From contig QEOQ01000573.1 of NCBI GenBank assembly GCA_010279815.1, positions 470,661 to 534,660 of the forward strand: a stretch of DNA of 64,000 nucleotides, given 5' to 3'. Position 1 is the stretch's first letter; every line of letters begins with the position of its first letter. Under the pieces are notes generated by a model. That model did not search any database. It was given only the letters and a program-made list of their open reading frames with translations, and was not told the DNA's origin. Made by a program: the position numbers and the translations under genes. Shown in pieces: positions 8,807 to 19,577 of the stretch. The stretch comes from Brachionus plicatilis. Its lineage: Eukaryota > Rotifera > Eurotatoria > Ploima > Brachionidae.

Positions 8807-11032
8807 TCAAAGAGTTTTTAGGCATCGCAACAAAGCGTCCTTAATTTTCACTCTAAAATCATCATTTTCACATAAAACATTTATCCTATTTGAGCCCATG
8901 TCAATATCTATTTTGTTTGACGCATCTATTTCCACTAAATACCTCAAACCATTGTCGTTTGCGGCATCTTTTTCCATTAGGCTTGTCAAAAGGCCGTCCT
9001 GGGCCACGTCCCGGTCCATCAATTTGGCCTCACTCAAACCAAATTGTCTGAGCACATTCAAAAACTTGTCCAGATTAAATTTGCCATATGGATACTTCTT
9101 GAAATTGCTTTCCTTGATTCGGTCACGTCTATTGACAGGTATGGTCTTTGGCGCTGCTCTGAGCACATGACTGTTATTTTTGCTCATTAGCTGAGCATTG
9201 AATGTCACAAAAGGCACCGTGTCACCCATTGACTTTTTGGGAAACAAAATCTGCGCCAAATCGCTCTCTATTTCACAATTTTCATACTTTCTCTTCAGAG
9301 CTAGCTTGATCACATCATTCTGATGGTAAAAACTGAGATCTACTTTGCCAAAAAATTTGAACGCGTCTATTTTGGACACGTGGTCGTTGAGACCTGGCTG
9401 ACACTCGCCCGGTATGTACCGGTAGTGATTGCTGGCAATTATTTGCGGAAAATACTTGGGCTCTTTTAGAAGCTTGTAGATTTGGCCGCTTGTGAGACTG
9501 GTGTCAATGGGAAAGTAGTAGTAGTTGGCGTAAATGGGCTGAAAAGGCGCCAAAGCGTCCAAATAATTAAACTCTGAGTCTGTGAATATGAACGAGTTGT
9601 TTGGTGAGTTTTTCCACAGCTCGATGAAGTGGCACACTTCGCCGAACCTGAGCGATGGATGGCTGGCAAAAAGAATGCACGGCTGCACAAACTCATCATT
9701 GAACTTGGACGTGATGCCTGGGTAGGTTTTCAGGAGGCCATTTTTGAACAGTTCGCCGTGCTGAAACGGACACTCTGCTGCATAGACCAACGCTTGCTTT
9801 GAATCGCACAGCCATTCGGCAAATATGTTGGAATAAGCCAGTGACTGTTCGGCAACATGGGACATGAAATAGATGGGAGTATTGCCAAGAGAAGAGTCGC
9901 ACAGAAAGCCGTACAAAAATTCTATTAAATCGTATATTTTGCCGCTTGGCTGAACAGGAATCAGCACGTTTCCTTGATTTTTGAGAGTCAGAACACAAGC
10001 CTTGCAAAAATCCTGTATCATTTGTTCTGGTTCGTTGAGCTGGGTTTGATTGAGACCAGTGAGAATGAGGCAGTCGATGATCTGATTTTTTAGATACTGA
10101 TCGAACAGCTTTGAGTGAGAGTTTAGCAGGCTGGATTTGGACAAGTAGCAAATGGTATCACAATCGGACTCTATGATCCAATAGCAAGAGCCTATAGAGT
10201 AGCCCGAACTCTTGGCTTGGACCTTGACGCTGCCAAAAATGTCTATTACCTCACTGAAATCGATCAATTTTATCCTGGACACACAATCTTCAACGTCTTT
10301 TTTGGAGTACAAAAATTTCCAATTCAAAGGCTTAAAGTGAGCGTCCTGAATATTCAGCAATTGAGAAAAAATGCTGTAGTTGGACTTTTGACTTGTCTGA
10401 GAAGCCACCTGATCCGCTGCTTCCGAATGATCTAGCTTGATCAATTTTGGATTTGAGCACGACTCTTCCGAGTCGTCGCGCTGGTCAATGACTTTCTTTT
10501 GTTGATTTAAATCCAGTGACAGACGCGAAAGTCCGTGGAACAATGGAAATTTGTGCATAAGTGCTTTTTCTTCACTGTTCTTGTCGTTGACAATTTGGTT
10601 GTTTTTGACCAGGTGAGTGAGTTCCTGCATGAGCATGCGGCCAAAGTGCATCAATGGTTCAGTGCAGTAGATGTTGGCGCGGAAGCCGTTGAGACGAGTT
10701 AGATAGGGCAGTGCCAGCATGAAATTTGAATTGCTAATTAGCACTGCATCGATGTCTTCAATGTTAATCAAGTTAAATTGGGGAATGCTGAATTCAAGTG
10801 GCGAGTTTAGATAAAACCGGTTGTTCAGTTCTTTTATGCTGTCGTAAACAGTGCCGTTTGGCGACCTGTGGCTAGGAATTGATTCAAAGCGTTGATTTTG
10901 TACCAGCATTTGTGGAATAAAGTGCTGCAAAGACTGCAAATTGAGTGCACAATCGAGCATTATATTGCATCCTTTGGCCGCTAGTACAAAGCATGGATAG
11001 TTCGGATCTCCACTCAAACAATACAGTCTCAT
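8807..11032 (-). CDS. INTS9: Integrator complex subunit 9 (INTS9)
   Basis: A 741-residue protein, one exon, matching animal INTS9 along its length: MRLYCLSGDPNYPC start, LISNSNFMLALPYLTRLNGF, SSGYSIGSCYWII, LTGLNQTQ, PSGKIYDLIEFLYGF, IFAEWLCDSKQALVY, HPSLRFGEVCHFIELW, LDALAPFQP and FPIDTSLTSGQIYKLLKEP. INTS9 is the catalytically inactive metallo-beta-lactamase/beta-CASP partner of the INTS11 endonuclease, which cleaves snRNA 3' ends and promoter-proximal transcripts in the nucleus. As in other animals the HxHxDH zinc motif is absent (SNSNFM at that place). It is longer than human INTS9 (about 658 aa) mainly through a charged, Ser-rich insert near residues 150-205. The C-terminal ~100 residues correspond to the INTS11-binding domain. 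Base composition is clearly richer in G+C than the flanks. The lack of introns contrasts with the neighbouring multi-exon genes. Confidence 0.96.
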   Translation of the reverse strand: MRLYCLSGDPNYPCFVLAAKGCNIMLDCALNLQSLQHFIPQMLVQNQRFESIPSHRSPNGTVYDSIKELNNRFYLNSPLEFSIPQFNLINIEDIDAVLISNSNFMLALPYLTRLNGFRANIYCTEPLMHFGRMLMQELTHLVKNNQIVNDKNSEEKALMHKFPLFHGLSRLSLDLNQQKKVIDQRDDSEESCSNPKLIKLDHSEAADQVASQTSQKSNYSIFSQLLNIQDAHFKPLNWKFLYSKKDVEDCVSRIKLIDFSEVIDIFGSVKVQAKSSGYSIGSCYWIIESDCDTICYLSKSSLLNSHSKLFDQYLKNQIIDCLILTGLNQTQLNEPEQMIQDFCKACVLTLKNQGNVLIPVQPSGKIYDLIEFLYGFLCDSSLGNTPIYFMSHVAEQSLAYSNIFAEWLCDSKQALVYAAECPFQHGELFKNGLLKTYPGITSKFNDEFVQPCILFASHPSLRFGEVCHFIELWKNSPNNSFIFTDSEFNYLDALAPFQPIYANYYYFPIDTSLTSGQIYKLLKEPKYFPQIIASNHYRYIPGECQPGLNDHVSKIDAFKFFGKVDLSFYHQNDVIKLALKRKYENCEIESDLAQILFPKKSMGDTVPFVTFNAQLMSKNNSHVLRAAPKTIPVNRRDRIKESNFKKYPYGKFNLDKFLNVLRQFGLSEAKLMDRDVAQDGLLTSLMEKDAANDNGLRYLVEIDASNKIDIDMGSNRINVLCENDDFRVKIKDALLRCLKTL

Positions 11033-11594
11033 TTTAATTTTTGAATAATTTTTTTGCTCTTTAATTCATTTAAATTATTTAGTTAAACATGTGTTCGAAT
11101 TAGAAGAGAGTTTTTTTCAAATTTATTGGGCCTAGACAATTTTAATGGCTTATTTATTCATCTCAAATGTAAGGTTCGCGCGTAGCAAAACTTCAGCACT
11201 ATCTGAATTTCAGCAAACCGACTTTAAAATATTAATCTGCATACTTGAAAACCTTGAAATAATGATTTTTTAGGTATTGTCAAAAAAAAAAAATTTGATC
11301 CCACCCCCCTCAAAGATAAAAAAAAAAAACAAAAGGAGACCGTAACATTTCAATGTTAATTCTGCCCCCAATTTCCTCAAAAAATTCAGAATTGTTTAAA
11401 ATTTTTTTTTTGATTTCCATAAAAGGGATAAAAGATTAGCGGAATGGGGGGTTTTCGAAAAAAAATATTTTCCTTCATTGCTTTTTATATATGATAAAAA
11501 ATTGACTCTTTAAAAAAAAAATTTAAAAAATTTGTTTTTGTTTATATTTTTGTCAAAAAAAATTTTTAAAAAATTTTTTTTTTTGAATTAATAG
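11033..11594. other. Intergenic, no feature
   Basis: Upstream side of INTS9. Homopolymer-rich sequence with a short purine/pyrimidine patch near 11300-11345. No promoter element could be chosen with confidence. Confidence 0.4.
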
Positions 11595-12044
11595 ATATAC
11601 ATTTACAGTTGCAACAGCTTTACATATGCTCTGCAAATTGCTTTTGTGGAAGGAACCATGATTATGGCGGTGAAATGATAGGTTTTGTTAAACAAGGGTT
11701 GGAAACTTCAATTTCAATTAAAAAGCATCAATGAAATAGATGTAAAAAAAAAGCTTATTGAAGTGAAGACACAGTTTTTAACTCAAAATATAAATCCTCT
11801 TTTTTTAATAGTAAACAATAGTTTAAACTTAGAAATATGTGGCAATGAATTGGAAAATGAAATAGAAATAAATGGTTACAATTATGTTTTGCTATTTTAT
11901 ACTATTTTTAAAGTTAATCATTATCTTTGGATGTACTCTATTTCAAAAAGATTGTATTTATTTGATGATTTAAGCCCTCTTTCTTATAAAACAAAAAATC
12001 CAAATCTAAAAATTACTAGTGCATTCTATCTTAGGAAAAATTGA
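11595..12044 (+). pseudogene. Coding remnant, PHD-like Cys cluster plus unknown domain
   Basis: Two adjoining frames. From about 11610 the frame reads CSANCFCGRNHDYGGEMIGF, which resembles the first half of a PHD zinc finger (CxCG...D.GGxMIxC). One base shift later (from about 11682) a second frame continues for about 120 residues to the stop at 12044: Lys/Ile-rich, then YNYVLLFYTIFKVNHYLWMY and KRLYLFDDLSP. The spacing of HY and YLFDD recalls the C-terminal half of papain-fold ubiquitin peptidases, but this is a guess. The frameshift, the lack of an ATG and the repeat-rich setting suggest a transposon-derived pseudogene. Confidence 0.4.
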
Positions 12045-12998
12045 ATTTTCGAATTGTAAATAATTAATTTTTTTTAATTATAAAATAAACATTGTATTTG
12101 AATAAAATATTTAAATTAAATAAAAAGATGATGTTTTATCATTGTGTGGTAATTTTTATTTCAAAAAATTTGCGAACAGCATGTTTTAAAGAACTTTTGG
12201 GACCCAAAATGAAAGGGTTCCCATATTTTGTTTTTGAAGCCAATAGGCTTATTTAAAAGCTGATAAAATTCTCTTCAAAATGAGCCTCAATTTGTCCTCT
12301 TCCATAACAGAAAGTATGGGGGCGAAAAATGACTTAAGTCTTACTTTCTTCTTTAGTTACCTTTAAGCTAAAATATCTCTTGGTCTAATAGACATAACCT
12401 TATTAATATGTATATATTCTGAAAGCGCACAGTTTCATCTACAAAATGGTGTAGTAATTTAATCTAATATTTTGCCAATTTTATTTATCAAAGTAAAAAA
12501 GTGAATTAAAAACATAAATAGTATAGTCATAATTCATTATCTTAAAAATAAGACTTTTGACTTTTTTAAGAGCCACCCAAAAAAACTAAAATCTTTTTCT
12601 TGTTCACCTCTAGGAAAGAACTTACGCTTAATATCTGTCGCACCAAACACTTTAAGAGGAAAAAAATAATTATGTGTTTTTCTCAGATGAGTAGTTATAG
12701 TGATGTTAGTTATGTAGTATTTTGGGAACCTCTACGCTTGAGGGTACTTGATGTAAGTTTTAAGGAAAAAGGATCTCAAAACATTAATACAAATTAAAAG
12801 TAATTTTTTTTGAAAAATTTTACATAAAGAATTATTGTTTTTATTTATTAATTTAAGAAAATTTGAAAAAATTTTTGCCAATCAAAGTTACTAAGGCATC
12901 GAACACCTTAAAAGTTGTTGATCACTGGCTAAAAATAAAATTAGAAATTTTTTAATTTAAAATAAATAAAAAAATTGTGTTATACAAATTTTTTTATT

Positions 12999-13262
12999 AA
13001 TATTGACACTCCTTCTGATTTATTCTTAAGTTTCTTAGATCAGTTAAAAATAAGCACTATTGAGTCTCGACTCAGATCACTTTTTAACCGATACATGAAA
13101 ATCTTGTAAAAGTATAAATTCCCTTTTCGACATTTTCTCTTATTGTCAAAAAAAATATATGATTTTAAATTTGTTTTAATCAAACCAATGGCAAAAGGAG
13201 TTTTATTACTCAGTGCCATTTTAAATTTATTAATAAACAATTTAAAAAGAAAAAAACTTAAA
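12999..13262 (+). mobile_element. LINE 3' fragment, same family as 7496
   Basis: The frame 12999-13109 reads DTPSDLFLSFLDQLKISTIE and ends at a stop, matching the DTPSDLLINFLDD region of the copy at 7496. Its 3' UTR has the same hairpin at 13187-13220, but the stem pair reads AATGGCA/TGCCATT where the other copy has AATGGCT/AGCCATT. An A-rich tail follows. Heavily 5'-truncated. Confidence 0.75.
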
Positions 13263-13592
13263 TTCAATTAACAAAATTTGCTTACTATTTTTTTTAAACT
13301 AAAATATATACTTTTAAAGATAAAACTTCTATGTTTATTATTATTATTTTTATTAAAATTTTGGTCCCTTGTCCCATGGACATAAAAAAAAGAAAATATT
13401 TAAATTCATAATTCATATTATATATTTTGTATATTTTGTATATATTTTGTTTTATATATTATAAGTTATTGAGTAAACTAAAAGAAATGCTCTTAGAACA
13501 AACTCTATAATTTCTTTCCACCTCTCAAAGAGTCAATTGCTTACCAAATTTATTCTAGATACTATTCATGAAAAATGCAAAAAACTTGCGAT

Positions 13593-13936
13593 TGTGAAAT
13601 TTCATACAAAACTTCCAATACAAAAATTAAAAACTTTTATAACTTTTGTTCTAAAAGTCAAAAACTTGTTCTGTAAATGAAACAAAGTGAAACAACTGTT
13701 GTTTCACCTTCTGCAGAAGTCTGCAAAATCTGTGCAAATAGATTCCGCTTTATTTTTAATAATTTTAAATAGGGTGCAATTTTGCAGAATTTGCAAAGAT
13801 TTTGCAGACTTCTGCAGAAGGTGAAACAACAGTTGTTTCACTTTGTTTCATTTACAGAACAAGTTTTTGACTTTTAGAACAAAAGTTATAAAAGTTTTTA
13901 ATTTTTGTATTGGAAGTTTTGTATGAAATTTCACGA
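13593..13936. repeat. Foldback element, ~140-bp arms
   Basis: The left arm from GTGAAATTTCATACAAAAC (about 13594) is mirrored by the right arm ending GTATGAAATTTCAC near 13934. Arms carry the shared blocks AAAAGTCAAAAACTTGTTCT and GAAACAACTGTTGTTTCACC and match almost exactly. The word AAAAAACTTGC occurs just outside both ends. A young inverted-repeat element or MITE. Confidence 0.85.
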
Positions 13937-14104
13937 TGCCAAAAAACTTGCCTACTCCAAATGGTCCCTTTTAAAGTTCTCTTATCAAATAATTGTCCAT
14001 ATTCTATGAACCATTAATTTAAAGCTTAATTATCCCATTCTCTCGTGACCTCAAATTTATGCGCATTTTAACTAAATTAACTTATTTTAATTTGTTTCTT
14101 AAAA

Positions 14105-14345
14105 AAAAGACAAAAAAAGAACAAAAAAATAAAAAAATCAAAGGTTTATATCGGAATAACTTTGGAAGTACATCTCTGAAAAAAGTCATTAGTGAGGTAA
14201 GCTTAACTAAGGAAAGTAATAGTAAACAAGAAAGTTGATAAAATATTCTAACATTATAAAATATTAGCAAGAAATCAATATTAAATAATCAAGCACTTTA
14301 GAAAGCTTATTATTTAAACTGATAAATTAATAAAATTTAAGACTT
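14105..14345 (+). repeat. Dispersed repeat, copy also at 54370
   Basis: About 240 bp shared with 54370-54605 at an estimated 75-80 percent identity, with common blocks such as TTGGAAGTACATCTCT and CAAGCACTTTAGAAAG. One frame gives NNFGSTSLKKVISEVSLTKE, so it may derive from a mobile-element gene of unknown type. Confidence 0.6.
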
Positions 14346-14379
14346 TGGTCACAAATAAAGAAGGGTTCTCAACTTTATA

Positions 14380-14592
14380 TAAAAAATACTTTTCAGTTTT
14401 TTAATGATTGTTTTGGAGCAAAAATCTTCGCCATGTTATAAAATTTGTATACGAGGTTGGGAGGATTTAAAATTTTGCATGTGACTATAAAACACAGAAA
14501 CTCCTCTCAACCTCGTATACAAATCTTATAACATGGCAAAGATTTTTATTCCAATACAACCACTAAAAAACTGAAAAGTATTTTTTAGATAT
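14380..14592. repeat. Foldback/MITE, ~85-bp arms
   Basis: Arms begin AAAAAATACTTTTCAGTTTT and are repeated in inverted order, sharing GCCATGTTATAAAATTTG and ATACGAGGTTGGGAGG-like blocks around a short centre. A lone arm of the same family lies at 19033-19083. Confidence 0.8.
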
Positions 14593-15964
14593 AATTGTGA
14601 ATAAAAACTTGATAAATTGCCTTAGATTTTCCAAAATATAAACTAAATTTTGATTATTTTTACTTACTACTTTTAATTTATTATTAAATATATCGATTTA
14701 AAAATCCATTTTCAATTTATTTTATTATTTCCAGACTTGTATAAAAGTCAGAAGTCACAAGTCAAGTGCAACTTTTGACTTTTAGTAAAAGTCTTTTACT
14801 TGTACCAAAAATTTTATTTTTCCATAAAAAAATAAAAAATGCATACGCCTTATTCTTTGACATTTCTACATAGAGCTTTTGATTGCATTTGGCAAAAATA
14901 ATTAGTTTATAAACTCATTTTGAGCATATAATTATTAAATTAAATTTATTATTTAGTATTAAATTAAATTTATCATTTAGTATTAAGGTGTAATTAAATA
15001 TCTTGTAATTTTTTGTTTGTAAGTTTTGTATGTAATTTCACAAAATGTAATTTGAACTTAGAACCAATTTCACAAAAAGACAGGAAAGCTGAATCTGTTT
15101 CAAAAAAAAGCTTTTTTTGGTGAGAGAAAATTTTGAGAAAAAATGGTCATAAAATGATGAATTTAATGGTCTTATAAATTAAGATTAAATGTTAGATTTC
15201 TAAAACTTTTGAAATTTGAATCAAAATTCTTGTATGTAAATTCAGTTTTTTAAAAAAGAAGCTTTTTTAAGTTTAAATCAATGTTCAAATATTAAATAAA
15301 TTAAATAAAAATAAAAAAATTTCTTTCTTTTCAGCATTATTTATTTTATTCAGTCTGATTTTATCCAAACAAACGCTCTAAAATCTAATTTACCATTCAA
15401 CCATTAATTTGAGCTTTACTTTTCAGATTATAAATATTTAATCTTTAGCTAAGAATTTCCGAAAAATCGATATCTTGATTAACTCAACAACACCATAAAA
15501 TAAGGTTTAATTGAAAAACCCTTGAATTAAAGATCATTAAAAAACTTGCAAAAAAAACAATAATTTCCTGCTCTGATTGTTTTAAAAAAATTAATATTTA
15601 ATGACTGTAAAATTCTTTATTAGATTAATTTTTACCTATAAAAACTTTCTAAATTTTCAGTATTGAATTTTAGATTCAAGATAGATCGAACTAATTGAAA
15701 AATTTTACCAAGCTCCAAACACATTTTTGGCTTATTTAATGAAGGGCCTCATAAGGACGTTTTCAAATCATAAGGTTGTAAAAAGGTTCTAAATCAGATC
15801 CTGATATCTTATAAAGTTTCTATAAAGCATCCCAAACTTAATGTTTTTTGACCCAACAAAAAATTAAATTAATTAAATTTATTTTTGACATATAGATTGA
15901 GTAAATTAATAAAAAAAATAAATAATATTTTAATTCGAGCATCAGAGTCGATTGGTAAAATAAA

Positions 15965-17163
15965 ATGAAAATAATCTTTGGATTTATTTTTTTATCCTTT
16001 ATCATAAAAAATTTTGATTGTGATTGTAAACAATTGGAAGGCTATTTTAAAAGGTACAACGGCAATAATTTTAATCAAAAAGATAAAATTAATCAATTTA
16101 AATGTGCGATGGAATGTTTAAAAAAAGAAACTTGTAAAATGGTGATTGTCAACGATAAAAATTGTTCAATTCAACATGAAATTTTTTCAATCAATACCAT
16201 TGAAATGGATTATATTTTAATAAAAAAAATTAAAAATTCACTTAAATTAGATTCAAATTTTACAAGTAAATTTTAAAAAATAGATAAAATTATTTCCTAA
16301 AATTTAATTTTCCAGTAAAAATGGATCTCGATAATCAATCAAGTGGTGTTCTTTCCCTAGCAGTTCTTCAAAATGGAGACTTAGTAAGCGGATTACAGGA
16401 TTCAACTATCAAAATTTGGAATTTAGAAAATGGAAGTTTAAAAATGACTCTGAACGACCATTCAGATGGAGTTTGGTCATTAGCAGTTCTTCAAAATGGA
16501 GACTTAGTAAGCGGATCACAGGATTCAACTATCAAAATTTGGAATTTAGAAAATGGAAGTGTAAAAATGACTCTGAACAATTATTCATTTCCGGTTTGGT
16601 CACTAGCAGTTCTTAAAAATGGTGACTTAGCAAGTGGTTCAGGGGATTCAACCATCAGAATTTGGGATTTAGAAAATGGAAGTGAAAAAATGACCCTAAA
16701 TAATTATTCAGGTGCAGTTCGATCTCTGGCAGTTCTTCAAAATGGTGACTTAGTAAGCGGATCACAGGATTCAACTATCAAAATTTGGAATTTAGAAAAT
16801 GGAAGTGTAAAAATGACTCTGAATAATCATTCAGGTGCAGTTCGATCTCTGGCAGTTCTTCAAAATGGTGACTTAGTAAGCGGATCAGAGGATTCAACCA
16901 TAAAAATTTGGAATTTAGAAAATGGAAGTGTAAAAATGAATCTGATTAATCATTCAAGTTCGATTTGGTCATTAACAGTTCTTCAAAATGGTGACTTAGC
17001 GAGTGCATCATCAGATTCAACCATTAAAATTTGGAATTTAGAAAATGGAAATGTAAAAATGACACTGAATAATCATTCAAGTATAGTTCGACCGCTAGCA
17101 CTTCTTCAAAATGGAAACTTAGCGAGTGGATCAAATGATGCATCAATTAAAATTTGGAGCTAA
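15965..17163 (+). CDS. Secreted PAN-like + seven-blade WD40 repeat protein
   Basis: Two exons, 15965-16265 and 16316-17163, split by a 50-nt intron (GTAAAT...TTCCAG) in phase 1; joined they give 382 residues. Residues 1-18 form a signal peptide (MKIIFGFIFLSFIIKNFDC). Residues about 19-75 hold Cys residues spaced like a PAN/apple domain (CDCKQLEGYF, FKCAMECLKKETCKM, NCSI). Then come seven 40-residue WD repeats of the form LAVLQNGDLVSGSQDSTIKI followed by W. The seven units are exactly 120 bp each and nearly identical, enough for one closed propeller. By my count eleven N-x-S sequons fall in the repeats (ENGS and NHS/NYS/NQS), which fits passage through the ER. Ordinary WD40 proteins are cytosolic or nuclear, so a secreted one is unusual. 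Function unknown. Confidence 0.85.
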
Positions 17164-18120
17164 TTTTTTATAAAATAATTCTTTTTTTATGAATCTAAGA
17201 TTAATTAAAATTTAAAAAATTAATTCCAATAATTTTTTAATCAAATATCACTATATTTAAATTTCTTTATTAATTGTTGAAATAAATTAGCTTCGATCGA
17301 ATATACTGATTTTATTAAAAACGATTTCTCTTAATGTTCAAATAAATATTATTTTTTCAAATAATTCGTTTTACAATAATTAAAAATTTTTTCTTCTTAA
17401 AAAAAATTAATTGCCTGCCAACAATAATAAAAAAATAAAAAAATTTTTTAGCTTATCTTAATTGCTAGGCTAATATTCTAAAAAATTTATAATTGAAAAT
17501 TGAAAATTTTTTTCATACAAAAATTTAAAAGATTTAAGAAGAACAAAATATGTTTCTGTTTAATCGGAATGAATGAATATTTTTCAAAAAATATTTCGGA
17601 TATTGAGTTTATTATTCAAAATTGATTTGTTTAAAAAAAACTTTATAAAAAAAGTTGTACTACCACTTATTAAATGATTAATTTTACGTTTATTAGATAC
17701 TTTCCTGTTTCATCACACTAAGGCTCGACATGATTTTGAAAGATCAGGAATAAAAAGATTTCCCCTTTTTTTCAATAAGAAAGGAAATCTTGAAAACATG
17801 ATAAATAAGATTGCAAATTAAAATATTTATTTGAATTAAAATTAATTAAATTTACATTTTCTTTGAAATTTTTCGATCCGGATCCGTCTTTTAGCACAAT
17901 TTAAAATCCGTAAAAATAATCCGTCGTTTAGGTACCTGTAATCCGGATCCATCTTTTAAGTATAGTCAAAAACTTTTTTCTGTAATTTTAAAATTAGTTT
18001 CTTGATTACGACATTGTGCAACTTTCAAAGTTGCATCAGCTATCAAGGTCTGAAAAACTCTGCAAACTAGATTTCATTATGTTCAAACGCAGTGCATTTT
18101 GACCTTAGAATTAATGGTAA
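17164..18120. other. Intergenic; cluster of ATCCG words
   Basis: Mostly featureless A/T sequence. At 17876-17960 the word ATCCGGATCC occurs twice, 60-70 bp apart, each followed by a CTTTTA-like word, with extra ATCCG copies between. This looks like the subterminal array of a DNA transposon, but no ends were found. Confidence 0.4.
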
Positions 18121-18127
18121 CAAACTA

Positions 18128-18286
18128 CCGTATTCCCTCGTTCGATTATGCTGCACTACAAGCTCAGAAATGCATATTAAAAAATCAAATTTAAAAATTT
18201 TAGTATGGATGAGATGTACTTTGGTTCATGGTCCAAAAGCTGGTAGCTTAATTTATGGTGCAGCATAATCGAACGAGGGAATACGA
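18128..18286. mobile_element. 159-bp MITE with 28-bp inverted repeats
   Basis: Arms CGTATTCCCTCGTTCGATTA... (18129-18156) and the exact complement (to 18285) are flanked by TA at 18126-18127 and 18287-18288. Terminal bases differ (C versus T). The TA target suggests a Tc1/mariner or pogo-type helper. Confidence 0.9.
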
Positions 18287-18453
18287 TAAATAATAAGGAA
18301 CAAGTTCAATTCACTACTCTGGTTATCAAATTTATTTCTTGCCACATTTTTTTTCACTAGTTTAAGGCTAAAAAGATTTTGAGTAAAAAAAAAGATGGCT
18401 GGCCATAAATAGTTAATCACTAAACCATGCATAACCAACATCAATAATATTTA

Positions 18454-18670
18454 CAGAGTTGTTAAAAAGTCACAAGTCTCAAGTCAAGTCCGGACTTTTT
18501 TTTTTTTTTTTCAAAAGTGAGAGCAAAGACTTAAAATTTTTGAATAAAGAAGAAGAATTGTGAAAAATTTATGCTAAAATTGCGAGAAAATTCTGATATA
18601 TGGCATATCAATTGCATTAGACAACCCAAGAGTATATAAATTTTTTGATATGAAGCCTGATCTAACAAAA
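18454..18670 (+). mobile_element. CAGAGTTG hAT-type MITE, right end lost
   Basis: Begins CAGAGTTGTTAAAAAGTC and shares ACAAGTCTCAAGTCAAGTCC and TATATAAATTTTTTGATATG with copies at 22583 and 49746. The right terminus is not found. Confidence 0.7.
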
Positions 18671-18863
18671 ATTAAATTTTATAGATTAAATTTTATTTTT
18701 TGAAATTGTTTCTTTAAAATTTGCTAAGCTTAATATATTTTATTTGCTTTGGATCGCAGCAAGATATAACTAAAATTTTATTGATCCATTTTCTTTTTTC
18801 TTTTTAATAAGAAAGTCAAGTAAAGCAATTAAGCCAAGATTTCAGAATTTAATTTCGAACTAA

Positions 18864-19577
18864 TTTTTGGTATTGTGAATTTCGAAAACAAATTGAACAC
18901 AAATTCTTCATAAAATTAATAAAAAACATTAGAAAAATACTGCAACATAATGCAACATACTTTTTTGGACCTTTTTAACCTAAAATGATTTTCCTCATGT
19001 AAAGTATAATTCATAATTTCTTTTTTCATAACTATATTTAAAAAATACTTTTCAGTTTTTTAATGGTTGTATTGGAGTAAAAATTCATAATTCATAATTT
19101 CAAAATTCATCACTCATAAAATCAAAATTCATAATTCATAATTTCTTTTTTCTTTAAAAAAAAAAAAACTAAAACAAAAAATTCTTTTTTGCAATTTAAG
19201 GTTAGACAAATTAATAAAATTCATCCTCAAATTTGAACACTAATGTGCTGTGAATTTCGAAAACAATTTGAACACAAATTCTTCATTTGTTGATAAATAA
19301 AATTAAATTTGAAAAAGAATGTTATAAATAATACTGCTACTTTATTACACCTATTTTGCCTAAAATAAAATTTTCATTTTCTTTTTTTTTATAGTAAATC
19401 AAATCAATAATCTATTTAAATCTTATTGATGTTTTATTTTTAGTCTTTTTTTACATGAGGAAAATCATTGGGTTAAAAAGGTCCAAAAAAGTATGTTGCA
19501 GTATTTTTCTAATATTTTTTGTTAATTTTATGAAGAATTTGTGTTCAATTTGTTTTCGAAATTCACAATACCAAAAA
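18864..19577. repeat. Large inverted-repeat element, ~130-bp arms
   Basis: Left arm 18864-19003 and right arm 19451-19577 are near-perfect complements, starting TTTTTGGTATTGTGAATTTC. They share ATACTGCAACATA and TTTTTGGACCTTTTTAACC. A third partial copy of the arm sits inside at about 19246-19300, and the lone arm of the 14380 foldback lies at 19033-19083. The centre has no open frame. Confidence 0.85.

Larger units (their letters stand above)
13110..15964. other. Repeat-bearing intergenic region
   Basis: Besides the entries listed separately, this stretch holds a possible LINE tail near 13374-13400 (GTCC...GGAC stem followed by an A-rich run) and an eroded AAGTC-rich MITE piece near 14747-14815. 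No promoter or other feature was found immediately upstream of the WD40 gene at 15965. Confidence 0.4.

Noticed and set aside
9466..10151. Open frames of 77 and 151 codons on the minus strand and others on the plus strand within INTS9
   Set aside because: They are shadow frames of the INTS9 coding sequence; no protein-like motifs, and the G+C-richer coding DNA naturally leaves such frames open.
16416..16616. Second reading frame inside the WD40 array
   Set aside because: A frame kept open by the repeat structure; it lacks motif content.
16321..17163. CRISPR-like or satellite array
   Set aside because: The 120-bp unit is coding and in frame through all seven copies; it is a WD40 domain, and the genome is animal.
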